A stretch of DNA of 64,000 nucleotides from Erythroxylum novogranatense (GCA_029891385.1 CM057228.1:20484309-20548308); one strand, 5' to 3'. Shown: positions 46,851 through 58,525, counted from the stretch's first letter. Notes: a model not told the origin generated them from the sequence alone. Numbers and translations are program-made.

Positions 46851-48024
46851 GTTTGGCGGGAGATCGGATGAAAGAATGTGAAGACTTTGGGTCCGTTTTG
46901 CATCGTTTGTATTATTATGTAAATATTGAGATTTGGAATATTTTGTATATGGCTTGAATTTCCATTAAGTGATTATGATGTTTTTGAATGTATGAAGATT
47001 ATGGTGAATGTTTGAGAGTAAGAAATTGTATATGATTTGGAAATTTGTATATGAGTTTGGTATTGAATTGAGAATTATGGAAGTATTAGATTTAGGTTTG
47101 CGTTTCTTTGGTGTTTGAATTCGGACGGGAGAGTCAGATGATTACGAGATCTGTTTGGCTTTTTAAGTGTATTTCTTTACCCTTGCGAGGTTTGGGTTAG
47201 GATTAAAGGCAGTTAGTTATCTTGCGAAATTTCGATAAAAATTAGTATGAATATGATTTTGGGATTAATACCAATGTGTAAGAATATGGTTAAGTTTTGA
47301 GATTTCGCATGAAAAAGAATTTCCAAGGAAAAAGGATATAAGATTTCTTTGTATGAGTTTGATAAATGAGTATAAGAAGAAAAGAAAAAAAATTATACCG
47401 GATTTTGGAATATGTCTTAGTTTAGATCTCCAACGCGACGCTTTCTGTAGATAACTATGCTCGGATGTCGGACATTTGTTAAGTATCCACTTCGCTTTGT
47501 ATGTTGCTTTATGATTCGATTTGCTTTCAGTTCACCTTTGTTCTTTGATTCGATTCGCATTCTGTTATTTATATCGAATTGTAATTCGCCATATTGTTTC
47601 CGATTCGAATTTTCGATGCGAAATTTCCGTTTATGCGCTTCGCTTTTGATTATTATGCTTTGTATTCTGATTCGAAATTTCGATACGAAATTTCCGTTTC
47701 TATTCGATTCCGTTTTCTTCGTTCTTTGTTTTCCGGTTAGGATCCGGTTCCCGGATCGGGTCCCAACAGCTAGCTTGTCTGATTCTTGAGGAAGATGAAG
47801 ATTTGTTGAGGTTGGAGGGCGTAGAGAGAAGATGAAAGAGTTGTAGGGATTTTCGAGAGATTTGAGATTCAAGTTTGATTTGGTAAGTGAATTGGTTTTA
47901 ATGTTGTTATTTATGTGTTAAATGCATTCATGGGGTTAAATATAAAAGATTGTGGTAGTTGGTTAAGTTATGGTTGAATTTAGAGAGAGAAATGGCAAAA
48001 TCAGTCAGAGAAGACGACTGTGCG

Positions 48025-48307
48025 GCTCGCACGTCGCAGCGAGCAGACCGGCAGACGTCGCGGCGAGCTTTAAATGAGTTCCACACATGGCGAGCGAGCC
48101 TCGTCGCGTCATGGCGAGCATTTCCTTACGCGCATGGCGAAGCTCGGTTGGACGTCACGGCGAGCGTGTGATTTCACGCCGCAACGAGTCTTTTCCCCTT
48201 GCGTCGCGGCGAGACTGATGGAAGGTGTTCGACGCAGCGAGCGATTTCCACGCCGCGGCGAACGACCCATTTCACGCCGCGACGAGCGCCCATACGTCGC
48301 GGCGAGG
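48025..48307 (+). repeat. CG palindrome cluster, T 3' LTR
   Basis: Same motif as 36955-37205 with different unit order and spacing. Several units look decayed from CG to TG or CA (for example ATGGCGAGC). Confidence 0.85.
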
Positions 48308-49320
48308 GGCCTTTTTCTGAAATGAGTTCATTTTGTTTTTTAGGCATAAATAATGGTGTAGACCTCCAATTGAGGTGAGGTTTGATTCGTTGTGATCTAG
48401 ATAAAGAGGTCTACAATTGAGGAAAAGAATGAGAGTGTGAATTTCGATTTTTGAGATCTCAATCAGTGAAAGAAGGTTAAGAAATATGATTGTATTGCAT
48501 CCTAAGGATTGTTTTGAGTAATTGAGGTATAATGGTGAGGTTTCAAAATGTAAAGAAAAGTTATTGGAATTTAGAACTGAGCGTAAAGGATGAATTTGAT
48601 TTAGAGAATTGTGATATTGAGTTTTGAGTTAATACCCTAGCGAGTAAGACTTGATAAATTGACTGAATATCCGAAATGGACTTGGTGGAGTTCCATCATA
48701 TGTTATTGATTTGGAAGTAAATTATTATTGAACAACTGAGTGAAAAGTTAGAATTTGACAATAGAAAGTGGAAAATGGGAAATAGTACCGGGAAAAAATC
48801 ATGAATAGGCATCATACATCTTTTATTTAAGGCATGTGCATCATCGAATTATTTCACTGTTCATTAGTAATGGGAATTATTTGATTGTTATAGAGGCTCC
48901 GATGGATCGATAATCCACGGATCATGCTGAAACTTCCAGGCAGGTAGCTCGGAAGTTCAGGTGAGTAACCTAATTGGTTCCTCAACCTTTCTGTGTTTAA
49001 TATTTTGCAATTATGCCATGTGGAGATAATGGAGGGTTTATATGTGTGTTTGATTTTGATTGATTTCGGACCATAGGTGTACGAAATATTTGGAATGTGA
49101 TATCGAAGTGCTACTCGTGTATAACTGTGTATGAATGCTTAAATGAAATAAATGGTGTATTTGAAATTTATTAATGACTGAATTACTGGACCGAAGTTCC
49201 GAAGGAATGGGAATTGGTCTTAAATGTAAAATGGCTGTGAATGTGAATTGATACATATGCATACATGCATCAAGGCATGATCAGATAAAGACAGTTGTGA
49301 CCGGAGCAGCCAACGTAATG

Positions 49321-49570
49321 TCGTGGTATCGCTTGCCCCCTGAGGTGGTGCATACCCTGAGGGCTCTCCCACGCAGTGTTCGGATACCACAGCTCAACAG
49401 ATCAGGGCATTCAGCCCAACGATTGAGCCATAGGCTCAGCGCATTATGCCCGTCCTTTGGGATTATCAGGGCATATCACGCCCAACGTATATGAGAGCTT
49501 TAAGCTCAACGCACAGGACCTCTGGTCCAACAAAATTTCAGAGCCACTGGCTCAATGTTAATGAGCTCAG
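49321..49570 (+). repeat. Hairpin array, T 3' LTR
   Basis: Counterpart of 38206-38440. Stems are kept although sequence differs: GGGC/GCCC replaces AGGC/GCCT around ATATCAC, TGAGCC/GGCTCA replaces TGAGC/GCTCA, and GAGCC/GGCTC has a longer loop. Confidence 0.8.
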
Positions 49571-49782
49571 GCGCACGGTCACAACAACGTAAGAAAATGA
49601 AAAGTGTCACATGTGCATTGCATATATGAATGATCAGATGTGGAAAGTGCGAGAAAGATGAAATGCTATATATATGTGAAATGAAAATGCATGTGATACT
49701 TCCCAATATGTTATTGTGTGATTATCTGTGAACTGTGTGAATATGCATGAGTTGAGTGAACCATCGATGATGGTTTCTCATT

Positions 49783-49796
49783 GAGTTCGCAAACTC
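49783..49796 (+). other. CACCC-linked stem-loop, T 3'
   Basis: GAGTT, loop CGCA, AACTC, then ACCC, as in the 5' LTR. Confidence 0.7.
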
Positions 49797-50177
49797 ACCC
49801 AACATTGCAATTATTTTTCAGAAATTGAAGAGTACCCCGTTAGTGAAACGGGAGTATGAAATCTTCCGCAAGTGCGCAGAGTTGGGTGGGATCGATCTAA
49901 TATACGCATTTGAGTCATTTGGTTATATGTGAAAAATTGTATTTTCGCAGATAAATATTGTTATTGTATTGGGCCCAATTTGGCTGTGAATATATGGGGG
50001 TGTATGAATGATTTTATGACTGAAATTAGATTTTGACTGAAAATGTATTTGTATCGTGGCCCAAATTGTTTACCGATATCTGCGCACTCTATTGTTTTGA
50101 AAAAGAAATTAATTGGTTTTCTGAGTTTTAATTGATGTGACCGTTCTAGCATACTACCCTCATGAGGCACGGGCTCG

Positions 50178-50195
50178 GATATCACCCACGATATC
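50178..50195 (+). other. Terminal GATATC hairpin, T 3' LTR
   Basis: GATATC, ACCCAC, GATATC, as at 39049-39066. Confidence 0.5.
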
Positions 50196-50232
50196 GGGTT
50201 CGGGTCTTGCGAGAGTGGGATGCTACAATCAT

Positions 50233-50979
50233 ACTTGAATTGAAATCAAAGAAAACAATAATAGAAACAATCTCCATCCCTGGTCTTTAATAAAAGAAAC
50301 AACAATCCCAATTGAAAATCTTCAGAAAATGTAAAGAATAGGACAAGAGAAGTGCGGCAGCCCCCTCCTCAAGAAAGAAAATACACAATGAAACTACTTG
50401 TAAGCTAGAACAATCTATGGCCTCGGCGAGAACCTCAAGAGAAGAAGAAAATAAGCGATGTCATTGTTGAAAAATGCAAAAACGTGGACAAAAAGGCAGA
50501 ACAAAGGATGCGGTTGTATCCTAGAGAAGAAGAAAAGAAGACTTGATGATCCCCCTCTAACCCCTATACATGTAATTATATCCACTGCAAGCTCCCAATT
50601 TCCCTAATTGACGTGAATCTCCATATCTTGATTGGATTTTGTCTCAAGTAGATAGTCTTCTAATTTAGGTGGGAAATTTCTTGAAAAGGACCCCAAAAGA
50701 TCTTTGGCGATTTTGTTCTAATTGGAGACAATCTTCTGAAAAATCTGCAGTATTAGGATCTTGACCTTAGGCGTGCCCACGCCTAATCTTTGAATTTCGA
50801 TCAATCTGGAATTTTTGAACTTGTTGCCATATTTTTCCTCTTTTTGATCCTTTTTCGTCTTTACAGCATTGAAAACCATCTGTGAATATTTAACAAACAA
50901 TTCCATCAATATTTAAGTACTAATTTCACAAATCAATCAAAATTAAGTCCAAAACATATGCATTTAAAATGATTTATCA
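50233..50979 (-). repeat. X 5' LTR, right segment
   Basis: Continues the X LTR after element T and ends TTATCA, matching 24557-25304. Confidence 0.88.
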
Positions 50980-50984
50980 CACGT

Positions 50985-51370
50985 AAAAATTTGGCAACAG
51001 TAGAAGCATCATCTTTCCTAGTTGGCACTACCTCTACCCACCTAGATACATAATCTACTGCAAGTAATATATATGAAAACCCAAATGACGGAGGAAAGGG
51101 ACCCATAAAATCCATGCCCCAAACATTAAAAATTTCACAAAAATGCATAGGTCTTAAAGGCATTTCATGTTTTTTACCCAGACTCCCAAACCTCTGACAC
51201 TTATCACAAGACTTGCAAAAAGTATAAGCATCTTTAAACAAAGTAGGCCAGTAAAATCCACTCTAAAACCTTCCTAGCAGTGCTATAAGCACTGAAATGC
51301 CGCCCCCCCCCTCCCCCCCCACAAGATAAAGAATGTGCAAAGGTAAGGATAGAGTGGATCTCATTGTTAG
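50985..51370 (-). pseudogene. Y integrase, N-terminal part
   Basis: Begins near 51370 with a zinc-binding HHCC domain (HSILTFAHSLSC, then CKSCDKCQR) and enters the catalytic core with the first Asp in WGMDFMGPF and the [10 protein letters not shown] segment. It is cut by element X. A plus-strand C-run of about 20 bp (51303-51321) sits in the spacer of the zinc domain and shifts the frame. A TGA lies just upstream where the family has Arg. Confidence 0.88.
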
Positions 51371-51377
51371 GAACACA

Positions 51378-51986
51378 TCATCGGATTATCTGATCGCTAC
51401 ATTGCTTCCAAAGAATTGGAGCATCCCAGGTATAGTATCTTGCCTCCCTCTTCAGCTTATCAACCTGAAACTTAGACATAAAAGGAGGCACAAAATCAGC
51501 GACAATGTAATTAACAATGTTAGAGTACCAAGGCTCCTGTACCGCCAAGGCAAAAAGAGCAGAATCAGGAAAAGAATCAACGGTAAGATCAGAAGAGTCA
51601 ACTCCCTTAGTGCCTTCAGGTAATCGACTAAGGTGGTTAGAAACATGATTTTCTGCTCCAGCTCTGTCTCTTATTTCAATATCAAACTCCTGTAGCATTA
51701 ATGCCCATCTCAGCAGTCTCGGTTTATATTGGGGCTTCTTGAACAAGTACCGCACTACTGTATGATCTGTAAAAACAACCACTCGAGAGTTTATCAGATA
51801 TTGTCTAAACTTATCCAAAGCAAAGATTATAGTAAAAAGTTCTTTCTCGGCAGTGGTATAGTTCACTTGAGCGGAGTCAAGTGTCTTGGAGGCATAAGCT
51901 ATCACTCTAGATCGCTTTTCCTCCCTCTGTCCAAGCATAGCACCAACTGCAAAGTTAGAAGCATCACAAGATAGCTCAAAAGGCAA
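51378..51986 (-). pseudogene. Y RNase H and connection to integrase
   Basis: 202 open codons. RNase H residues are visible: Asp in LSCDASNFAVGAML, Glu in TAEKELF and Asp in VVFTDHTVVRYLF, followed by the LLRWALMLQEFDIEIRDR stretch and a linker toward the zinc domain. It removes the RNA strand during replication. The start joins RT through a frameshift near 51950; the end is a TGA that appears to derive from CGA. Confidence 0.9.
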
Positions 51987-53218
51987 ATCCGATTCGTGCG
52001 ATCGAGAATAGGAGGTGAAACAAGCAAAGACTTCAAAGTATTAAAAGCATGTCTACATTTATCATCAAAGTGAAAATCAATATCTTTTTTCAACAATGTA
52101 GAAAGGGATAAAACAATTTTACTAAAATCCTTTATAAAGCGCCGATAATACCCCGCATGCCCCAAGAAAGATCTCAATTCTTTTAGACAAGTAGGATAAG
52201 GAAGTGAAGAAATGATTTCAATCTTGGCTCTATCAACCTCAACCCCCTTTTTAGAGATGTGATGACTTAAAACTATGCCACTATCCACCATAAAATGACA
52301 TTTTTCATAATTCAAAACCAAAATTTTCTGAATGCATCTATCAAGAACACGTTCAAGACTAAACAAGCAATCATCAAAATTATCACCATAAACAGTGAAG
52401 TCATCCATAAAAACCTCCATATTTTGCTCCAATAAATCACAGAAGATCGCCATCATACACCTTTGAAAGGTGCCTGGAGCGTTACACAACCCAAATGGCA
52501 TCCTTCGATAAGCATAGGTACCAAAAGGGCATGTAAAAGTAGTCTTATCTTGGTCTGCTAGTGCAATCGGTACCTGGAAGTAACCTGAAAAACCATCCAA
52601 GAAACAATAGTGAGATTTCCCCGATACTCTTTCCAACATTTGATCAATAAAAGGTAATGAAAAATGATCCTTCCTTGTTGCTTCATTCAACTTCCGATAG
52701 TCGATCACATTCTCCAAGCATTTTGAACTCTTGATGGAATGAGTTCATTACTCTCATTTCTCACCACTGTGATTCTGCTCTTTTTCGGTATTACTTGTAC
52801 CGGGCTCACCCACTCACTGTCTGATATGGCATATATGATCCCCGCACTCAACAACTTAAACACTTCCTTTTTAACCACATCATGAATAAGAGGATTTGAC
52901 CTCCGGGGTGGCTGCCTAACTGGTTTGGACCCGTCAGCCAAAAGGATTTTTGTGTGTGCAAACCAAGGGATCGATTCCGGGTATGTCCCCTAAAGACCAA
53001 CCTATAGCCTTCCTATATCTTTTCAACACAGAAACTAGTCTCTCTTCTTTAGAACTACTCAGAGAACTGGAAATGATAACAGGCAATTTGTAGTCATCTG
53101 CAAGAAAGAAATATTTCAAGTTAGAGGGAAGGGGTTTCAATTCTAAATCAGGGGGTTGTACAATAGAAGGAACGAGCTTTGGTATGTCAAATGCATTCAA
53201 TGAAAGTGGTGCATCCAT
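51902..53218 (-). pseudogene. Y reverse transcriptase
   Basis: Three overlapping fragments make one RT: 53218-52934 (the N-terminal AIGWSLGDIPGIDP region), 52941-52705 (VVKKEVFKLLSAGIIYAISD, then WVSPVQVIPKK), and 52717-51902 (IDYRKLNEATRKDHF, then MPFGLCNAPGTFQR and the catalytic VFMDDF). These match Athila/Tat-type RT. Two frameshifts (near 52935 and 52715) and a third at the RNase H joint break it, though catalytic residues survive. Confidence 0.92.
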
Positions 53219-53766
53219 GTGACTTCGGGATGAAGATTTAAGCTTTGTGCAGTGTGTATGTCCTCCACTTTCTGACCCAGTTCCACAATCAGATGACCTG
53301 GAAACATCATAATTAGGTTCAGTCTGATCAGTAGAAGAGGAAAGTATATTAGAAGTATGAGTAGTATTAGAATAGTAGCATGGTCATTGCTATCCTCTTC
53401 TAATACTCCAGCACCACTTGAAGAAGAAGCTACATTTGTAGCTTGCATAAAAGCTTCTTTTTCATCAGTTCCTACAAAATCAAGAAACACACCTTCCTCA
53501 AGGCTATCAAGTGCAGAATCAGTAGCAATATCAAAACAAAAAGAAGCATCAGAATTTTGCGGAGTAGAAAGCCAATTATCTATTTCTAAACAATAAACAC
53601 ATGATACATCACCCTTACATGCACAAAAATCAGAAGAACGAGAGGAAGATAAACAAGCAAGTGCTTCATGATGATTCACACCCATATTACAATAGTCATG
53701 CTCAAGCACCTCAGTCTCATGCAAATTTTCCACACCATGGCATTCAATCAAACTAAGTAAGAACAA
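53197..53766 (-). pseudogene. Y protease-RT linker
   Basis: A 189-codon frame rich in acidic and Ser residues with several Cys (DFCACKGDVSCVYC). In Athila-like elements this position holds an unstructured connector; no known domain is recognised. Confidence 0.6.
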
Positions 53767-54188
53767 TCCTCATAACCATGACTCATAGCTTCTGAAAGAT
53801 TAAATTGCACTTCTTGATCCCCAATTCCCATAGTGATAAGGCCCTTTTTCATGTTGATTATGGTCTCCGTAGTCAAAAGGAGAGGCCTACCTAGAATCAA
53901 AGTACTCTCAGAAGGAAGCTCATTAGTCATATCAAGAACATAAAAGTCGGCAGGAAAAACAAGACCTTTAACTTGCACAAGGATATCCTCTAGAATTCCT
54001 TTAGGGTATCTCACAGTCCTATCAGCTAGACCAAGCACTACACTAGTGTCTTTCAAAACTTCAATACCCAAGGTCTTATAAACAGAGGTTGGCATGACAT
54101 TGATTGCTGCACCTAAGTCAAGCAAGGCATAAGAAACAGTTGTTTTCCTATAGTACGAGGAATAGTGTAAGAACACGGATCTTTGCAT
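53748..54188 (-). pseudogene. Y protease
   Basis: Aspartic protease with active site LLDLGAAINVMPTSVYKTL, followed by GLADRTVRYPKGILEDILVQV and LGRPLLLTTETIINM, aligned closely with X's protease at 28158-28967. A frameshift near 54130 separates it from the upstream gag-protease linker. Confidence 0.88.
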
Positions 54189-54602
54189 TTAATGGGCAAT
54201 TGTGGCTTAAATAAGGCACTAACACTCAAACCCAGTTGGATTCTCTCACTATGCCTATATTTTCTCTTGTTTGTGCATAGGTCTTTCAAGAATTTAGCAC
54301 ACTTAGGCATCTTTTTAATCAATTCAAGTAATGGAACATTTACCTCAAGTTTGCTAAACATTTCAAACAATTCCTCATTGTCTTTCTTGTCCACAATCTT
54401 TTTAGTAACCAGATAGGAATTTGGAAAAGGTAAGTCACGAATTTTTACCTCATCACCTTTGGAGTTGGAAGGTGATCCTTCCTCTATTGGTCTCTTCAGG
54501 ATAGTTGTTGCCTCTTCCTCATTTTGTTCCACTGGTTGTTTTAAAGATTTCTTCATGAGCTTCTTTTCTTGAATGCTTTCAGATTGAATAGATTGGGAAT
54601 TT
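54113..54602 (-). pseudogene. Y gag-protease linker
   Basis: 147 codons of charged linker, including FSKLEVNVPLLELIKKMPKC and AKFLKDLCTNKRK, the conserved approach to the Athila protease. A stop near 54605 separates it from gag. Confidence 0.78.
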
Positions 54603-54604
54603 TC

Positions 54605-56182
54605 TTAAGTAGTGTTAGCCGGAGGAGATTCAATTTCTTCGTCAACCGTCTCTTCATCCTCTTCATCCTCTTCATTCTCTTTGAAACTCACTTTCTTGGC
54701 TCCAATTTTCTTCCCACTTCTCAGTGTGATTGCATTCAAAGATTTTGGATTGATAACTGTGTTGGAGGGCATCGAACCACTACTCTTTCCTTGTTGCTCA
54801 GTCAAATTGTTGGAGATTTGAGTAACAAAAGTATTCAAGTTCTCAGTCTTAGTCTCCATTTGCTCCAACTTAGAGAACACATTTTGTAAGCAAGAGTCCA
54901 TCTTATTTCCCATGGCATTCAACTTGGCATCAGTTTGTGCCTTCTCTTGATCTAGTCTTGAATTTATCCCGGCGATGCCCTTCATGAGCATAGAAAATTC
55001 ATCACCCTTAGAAATAGTAGATGACGTCCCTTGATTAGGCACTATTTGGTTGGAAGAATTTCCTTGAATATTTCCTTGATCTCCACCCCATCGAAAATTA
55101 GGATGATCTCTCCAACCTGGATTATAAGTGTTGGAGTAAGGATCCCTCTTCTGATATTGGCCATTTCTATTTTGGTAGAGGGCATGAACCTCTTCATATC
55201 TGGCACAGTCATTGGAAGCATGCATCATGGACCCGCAGTACTCAAAACCGGCTACTATAGCTTGAGAATGACTCACTGAATTGACTTGTTTAGCTTTCAC
55301 ATTATTCTCCAAAATATTAAGTCTTTTCTCCACTCAGTTTCCCAAGGAAGCGATTTCAGCAAGAATATCCTGGGAAGAAACTGAAGAGGTATTGGACACC
55401 CTTCTTGATTCTCCAGATTGGGAGTCATTGGTAGCCATCTTCTGAAGTAGGTCCCATGTAGCATTGGGACTTAATTCTCTGAGCGAACCATTTGCAGCAG
55501 CATGAATTGAGGGCTTATGATATGGAAGAAGCCCTTCATAGAAAGAGTTGACTAGATAATTCTTCGAAATGTTGTGGTGGGGACAATGAGCTAGAAGTGT
55601 GATAAACCTTGTCCAATATTCATGCATGGATTCATTGTCTCATTGCACCACACTAGTTATCTCCTTCTTGAGTCTCGATGTCTTAGAAGCAGGAAAATAT
55701 TCATCTAAGAATGCTCCTTTCAGTTGCTCCCAGGTCAACGTGGTGAAATGTTGAGGTAATGTGTAAAACCACTCCTTGGCTTTTCCTTCTAAAGTGAAGT
55801 GGAATGCTCTCCTCAATACATCTTCAAGATTTGTCGTGGGTGGTTTCATGGAAGAACACACCATGTGCATAGTCTTCAAATGCCTATGTGGATCATCACC
55901 TGCAAAACCATGAAATCTAGGTAAGGAAAAAATTAATGCGCCTTTAATTTCAAAATTCACATCATCAGTATAAAAGCCATAAGGATCATAATCAACATTG
56001 GAATTATCAATCTCCCTCATGCTTCTATTAATCTCACCATTATTCCTCATGCTTCTATTAATCTCACCATGGTATCTTGCTCTGAATCAAAATCACTAGC
56101 AGACAAGTGTTCACTAGAAGTAGCTCTCTCGCTAGGTTCTTGTTCACAATGCTCTTCCTCAATAAGAAATTGACTTGCTTTC
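54605..56182 (-). pseudogene. Y gag
   Basis: Fragments 56050-55640 (capsid core: GKAKEWFYTLPQHFTTLTWEQ, FLDEYFPASK), 55627-55334 (MHEYWTRFITLLAHCPHH, NSFYEGLL) and 55333-54605 (nucleocapsid-like YCGSMMHASNDC, which lacks the first Cys of the CCHC set, then ITLRSGKK). The breaks between fragments are TGA codons at positions where Arg (CGA) is expected. A 30-bp tandem duplication lies at 56015-56077 near the N-terminus. Solo LTR W interrupts the start. Confidence 0.87.
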
Positions 56183-56508
56183 TGATCGCGGCTCTGTCAA
56201 TTCGACCTTACGATCGATCCTTGGAAACCGGTCAAAAATAATAAATTCCAAGATTGCAGTATAGGATGCAACCTCGGGTCGTCTCACTTAATCGGAACCT
56301 AATGAAATGGACCTAAGCTAGCCTATATGTCATAAAATGCAAGTGAAATCAGTGAGGAAAAGGGGGTTTTGTTTGAAAACATTAACTACACTAAAAAGCA
56401 TGTAAAAAGTATTTTTGGATTTTTGAAAATAGAAAAAGAAAATACTAAAACAAGTGATAAAATCCTCTTGAAAACGATCTTTGGCTATCACAGTTCAAAA
56501 CTAAGTGT

Positions 56509-56933
56509 GAATGGTAAACCTTAAAGAACTCACTTTAAGTCCAGGGTCTTAATTAATGGACTCCAGTCACTCCCGACTCCATTTCTCAAGACCCCATTGA
56601 GTGCTCTTAAGCCTCAGAACCTTAAAGGACTCTTTAAGTCCAGGATCTTGATCAATGAACTCCATTGCTCAAGATCCCATTAAGCTCATCTTAATGTGTG
56701 CGGTGGGATTAGAAATCACTAAGTTTGAATGGTAAACCTTAAAAAACTATCTTTAAGTCCAGGATCTTGATTAATGGACTCCTGTCACTCTCGACTCCAT
56801 TTCTCAAGACCCCATTGAGTGCTCTTGAGCCTCAGAACCTTAAAGGATTCTTTAAGTCCAAGGCTTTAATCAATGAACTCCATTGCTTAAAACCTTGTTA
56901 AAAGCATCTTAGTGTGTGCGGTGAATTTACCAA
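56509..56933 (-). repeat. 215-bp tandem duplication in W
   Basis: Two copies of about 215 bp (56509-56729 and 56730-56933), each built of two related halves of about 105 bp with CTTTAAGTCCAGGATCTTGA, so four imperfect subunits. Confidence 0.85.
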
Positions 56934-57682
56934 TGTAATGGGTCAAATGAAATCTAACATCAACTCAATATCAAACACAACTAGGCAGATAAAAGAGAAT
57001 CGACAAGATCATAAGTTGACATATATGAGACTTCATATATTTAAGCACAGAATTCTACATAAACAGATCCACACACCTTACATTGTTCAACGCTTAATTA
57101 AACTCTAATTAATCTAATCTAACTACAAAGCAATAAACCCCAACTCGGCTATTCATAACAATGTAGTTAAATGTGACAATGTAAACTACCAATCCAAACA
57201 ACGCATTAAATGTCCAACATTTAACTATAATCAAATAGCTTCACTACAAATTACAAACCCTAGACCTAGGAATTTATAAATCATAGCTAAACTATAGATT
57301 AAGCTACTCCCCTTGAAAGCTCGGTGAACTCCAGCCATCACTGCATCTTCAACAGGAAAGAAATGCCAAGCCACACATAGCAACCGGAATCCTCACAACT
57401 CGTAACGACTCCAAGATATCCATGGTGGACGACGACGGTAAAAATAGAAGATAAAAACTAATGCAGAAGTTGTCCCCAGGGAACCCCGAAGGGAACCCTG
57501 GGGAAGGAGGTGTCGCGAATGCTCCTGGTGCTTCTCTTCCTAGCTCATCGGTCTCCTCTCTCTCTCCGAGTGTCGATTGCCCAGCAGATCCCCGTTCTAA
57601 CCTAATTCAGCAATATTTAAAGGATGGTTCACGGGCCGGGTCAGTACAGTGAGTGATTTTTCCATTTAAAGTCCGAATACCC

Positions 57683-57855
57683 GTCTGCACGTCGTGACGT
57701 ATAAATTAATTCTCGTAGCGACGTGTGCTCTGGCTTGCTCGCTGCGACGTGTTGAATTGTTGATGTCGCGACGTACGATCTGTGTTGATGCGCCGCGACG
57801 TGGGAATTACATTTCACCGCGGCGAGGTGATTATTTCATGCCGCGACGTGCCTTA
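57683..57855 (-). repeat. CG palindrome cluster in W
   Basis: About seven units of CGTCGTGACG, TCGCGACGTA and GCCGCGACGTG type, spaced about 20-25 bp. The motif is nearly that of the T clusters although the LTR is from a different lineage. Confidence 0.82.
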
Positions 57856-58126
57856 AGGACTTCATGTCATGTTGACTCTTCTGATCCTTTTTGACTCCTT
57901 TTCTCCTACAATATAAAATAACAATTTGCAGTATCAATTGTTCTTAGAAAAATTATAATGCAATTAATGTCAGTTTGTACAATTTTACTAGCAAATTGCA
58001 TATAACATAAGCTCACCGTAAGAGACTAATTTAAACACAAAAAATCATGAATTAAGAGTCAAAAAGTGCATTAACAACCATGAAAGTGTAGCCAATTATA
58101 AATTAAACTTGGGCTCAATCACTTTC

Positions 58127-58504
58127 TCTATTCTCTTCTCTCTTCTAATCTTTTTCTCTAACCTCTCAAATTCAAGATTTAAAGGATTTAAAGGTAAAGC
58201 CCTATCACTCCTAGGCATAAACGAAAAAGAACAAGGCACAAAACTGACTCACACAACAAGATTTGTAAAAATAAAATAAAATAAAATAAAATAAATGGAA
58301 AAACTTAGTAAGTGCAAGTATATGTGAAAAAGAGAGGAAAAAAATTATAAGACCTGTAATATGCACAAGTAATCAAAGAATGTCAAAAATTGTACCAATA
58401 TGCACACAAAAAAAGCAACCAAAACTTTTATCTATCCAAGGAAAAAATAAAAATAAAAAATAAAAACAATCAAAAGTTACTTGACACTTAGGAACCAATT
58501 TCTT
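58127..58504 (-). other. Y 5' leader
   Basis: Untranslated leader between the primer site and gag, before the W insertion. It is rich in plus-strand CTT and AAAAT repeats; no coding signal. Confidence 0.65.
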
Positions 58505-58525
58505 GGTTCCCCGACAACGGCACCA
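58505..58525 (-). other. Primer-binding site of Y
   Basis: On the minus strand TGGTGCCGTTGTCGGGGAAC fits the 3' end of plant tRNA-Asp with changes explained by C-to-T. It lies 2 bp inside the 5' LTR. Confidence 0.85.

Larger units (their letters stand above)
43222..47768 (+). mobile_element. Solo LTR G2, complete family G
   Basis: A 4547-bp LTR, TGTTGGACCCC to GGGTCCCAACA, with perfect duplication GCTAG at 43217-43221 and 47769-47773. The empty site, with one GCTAG, is at about 32132-32136 in the T 5' LTR. No protein is encoded. The window's other copy is G1 at 1-3063. Confidence 0.95.
48961..49821 (+). other. Putative LTR intron, T 3' LTR
   Basis: Donor TTCAG|GTGAGTAACC and acceptor TTATTTTTCAG match the 5' LTR copy. 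Confidence 0.42.
31451..50227 (+). mobile_element. Element T: Tekay-like, non-coding
   Basis: Both LTRs start TGTAACATC and end GGATGCTACA. Target duplication ATCAT is at 31446-31450 and 50228-50232, with the empty site preserved at 24551-24560. Without nested elements the LTRs are about 3.1 kb and the internal region 3.4 kb. An iMet-type primer site and a chromovirus-type end (TTTCGAGGACGAAATTT, then GGAGGAGAGAAT) are present. No gag or pol is recognisable, so it is a large retrotransposon derivative that relied on proteins in trans. Confidence 0.92.
42532..50227 (+). repeat. T 3' LTR, interrupted by G2
   Basis: LTR sequence at 42532-43221 and 47774-50227, split by solo LTR G2. TATA-like TTATAAATG is at 43075-43083. 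Confidence 0.92.
23815..50979 (-). mobile_element. Element X: second Athila-like element
   Basis: Inserted in Y's integrase with the 5-bp duplication CACAT (23810-23814) and CACGT (50980-50984), one transition apart. Removing X joins the two integrase halves in one reading frame, which confirms both boundaries. The 3' LTR is 23815-25304. The 5' LTR is about 30706-50979 and is interrupted by element T. Without T the element is about 8.4 kb, with gag and protease but most of pol deleted, so it is probably non-autonomous. Confidence 0.9.
56183..58121 (-). mobile_element. Solo LTR W, Athila-like
   Basis: TGATCGCG to CTCAATCA with perfect duplication CTTTC at 56178-56182 and 58122-58126. The plus-strand left end (GCAACCTCGGGTCGTC near 56268) resembles the corresponding parts of Y and X LTRs, so it is a third family of the same lineage, probably minus-strand. 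It separates the Y leader from gag. Confidence 0.85.
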
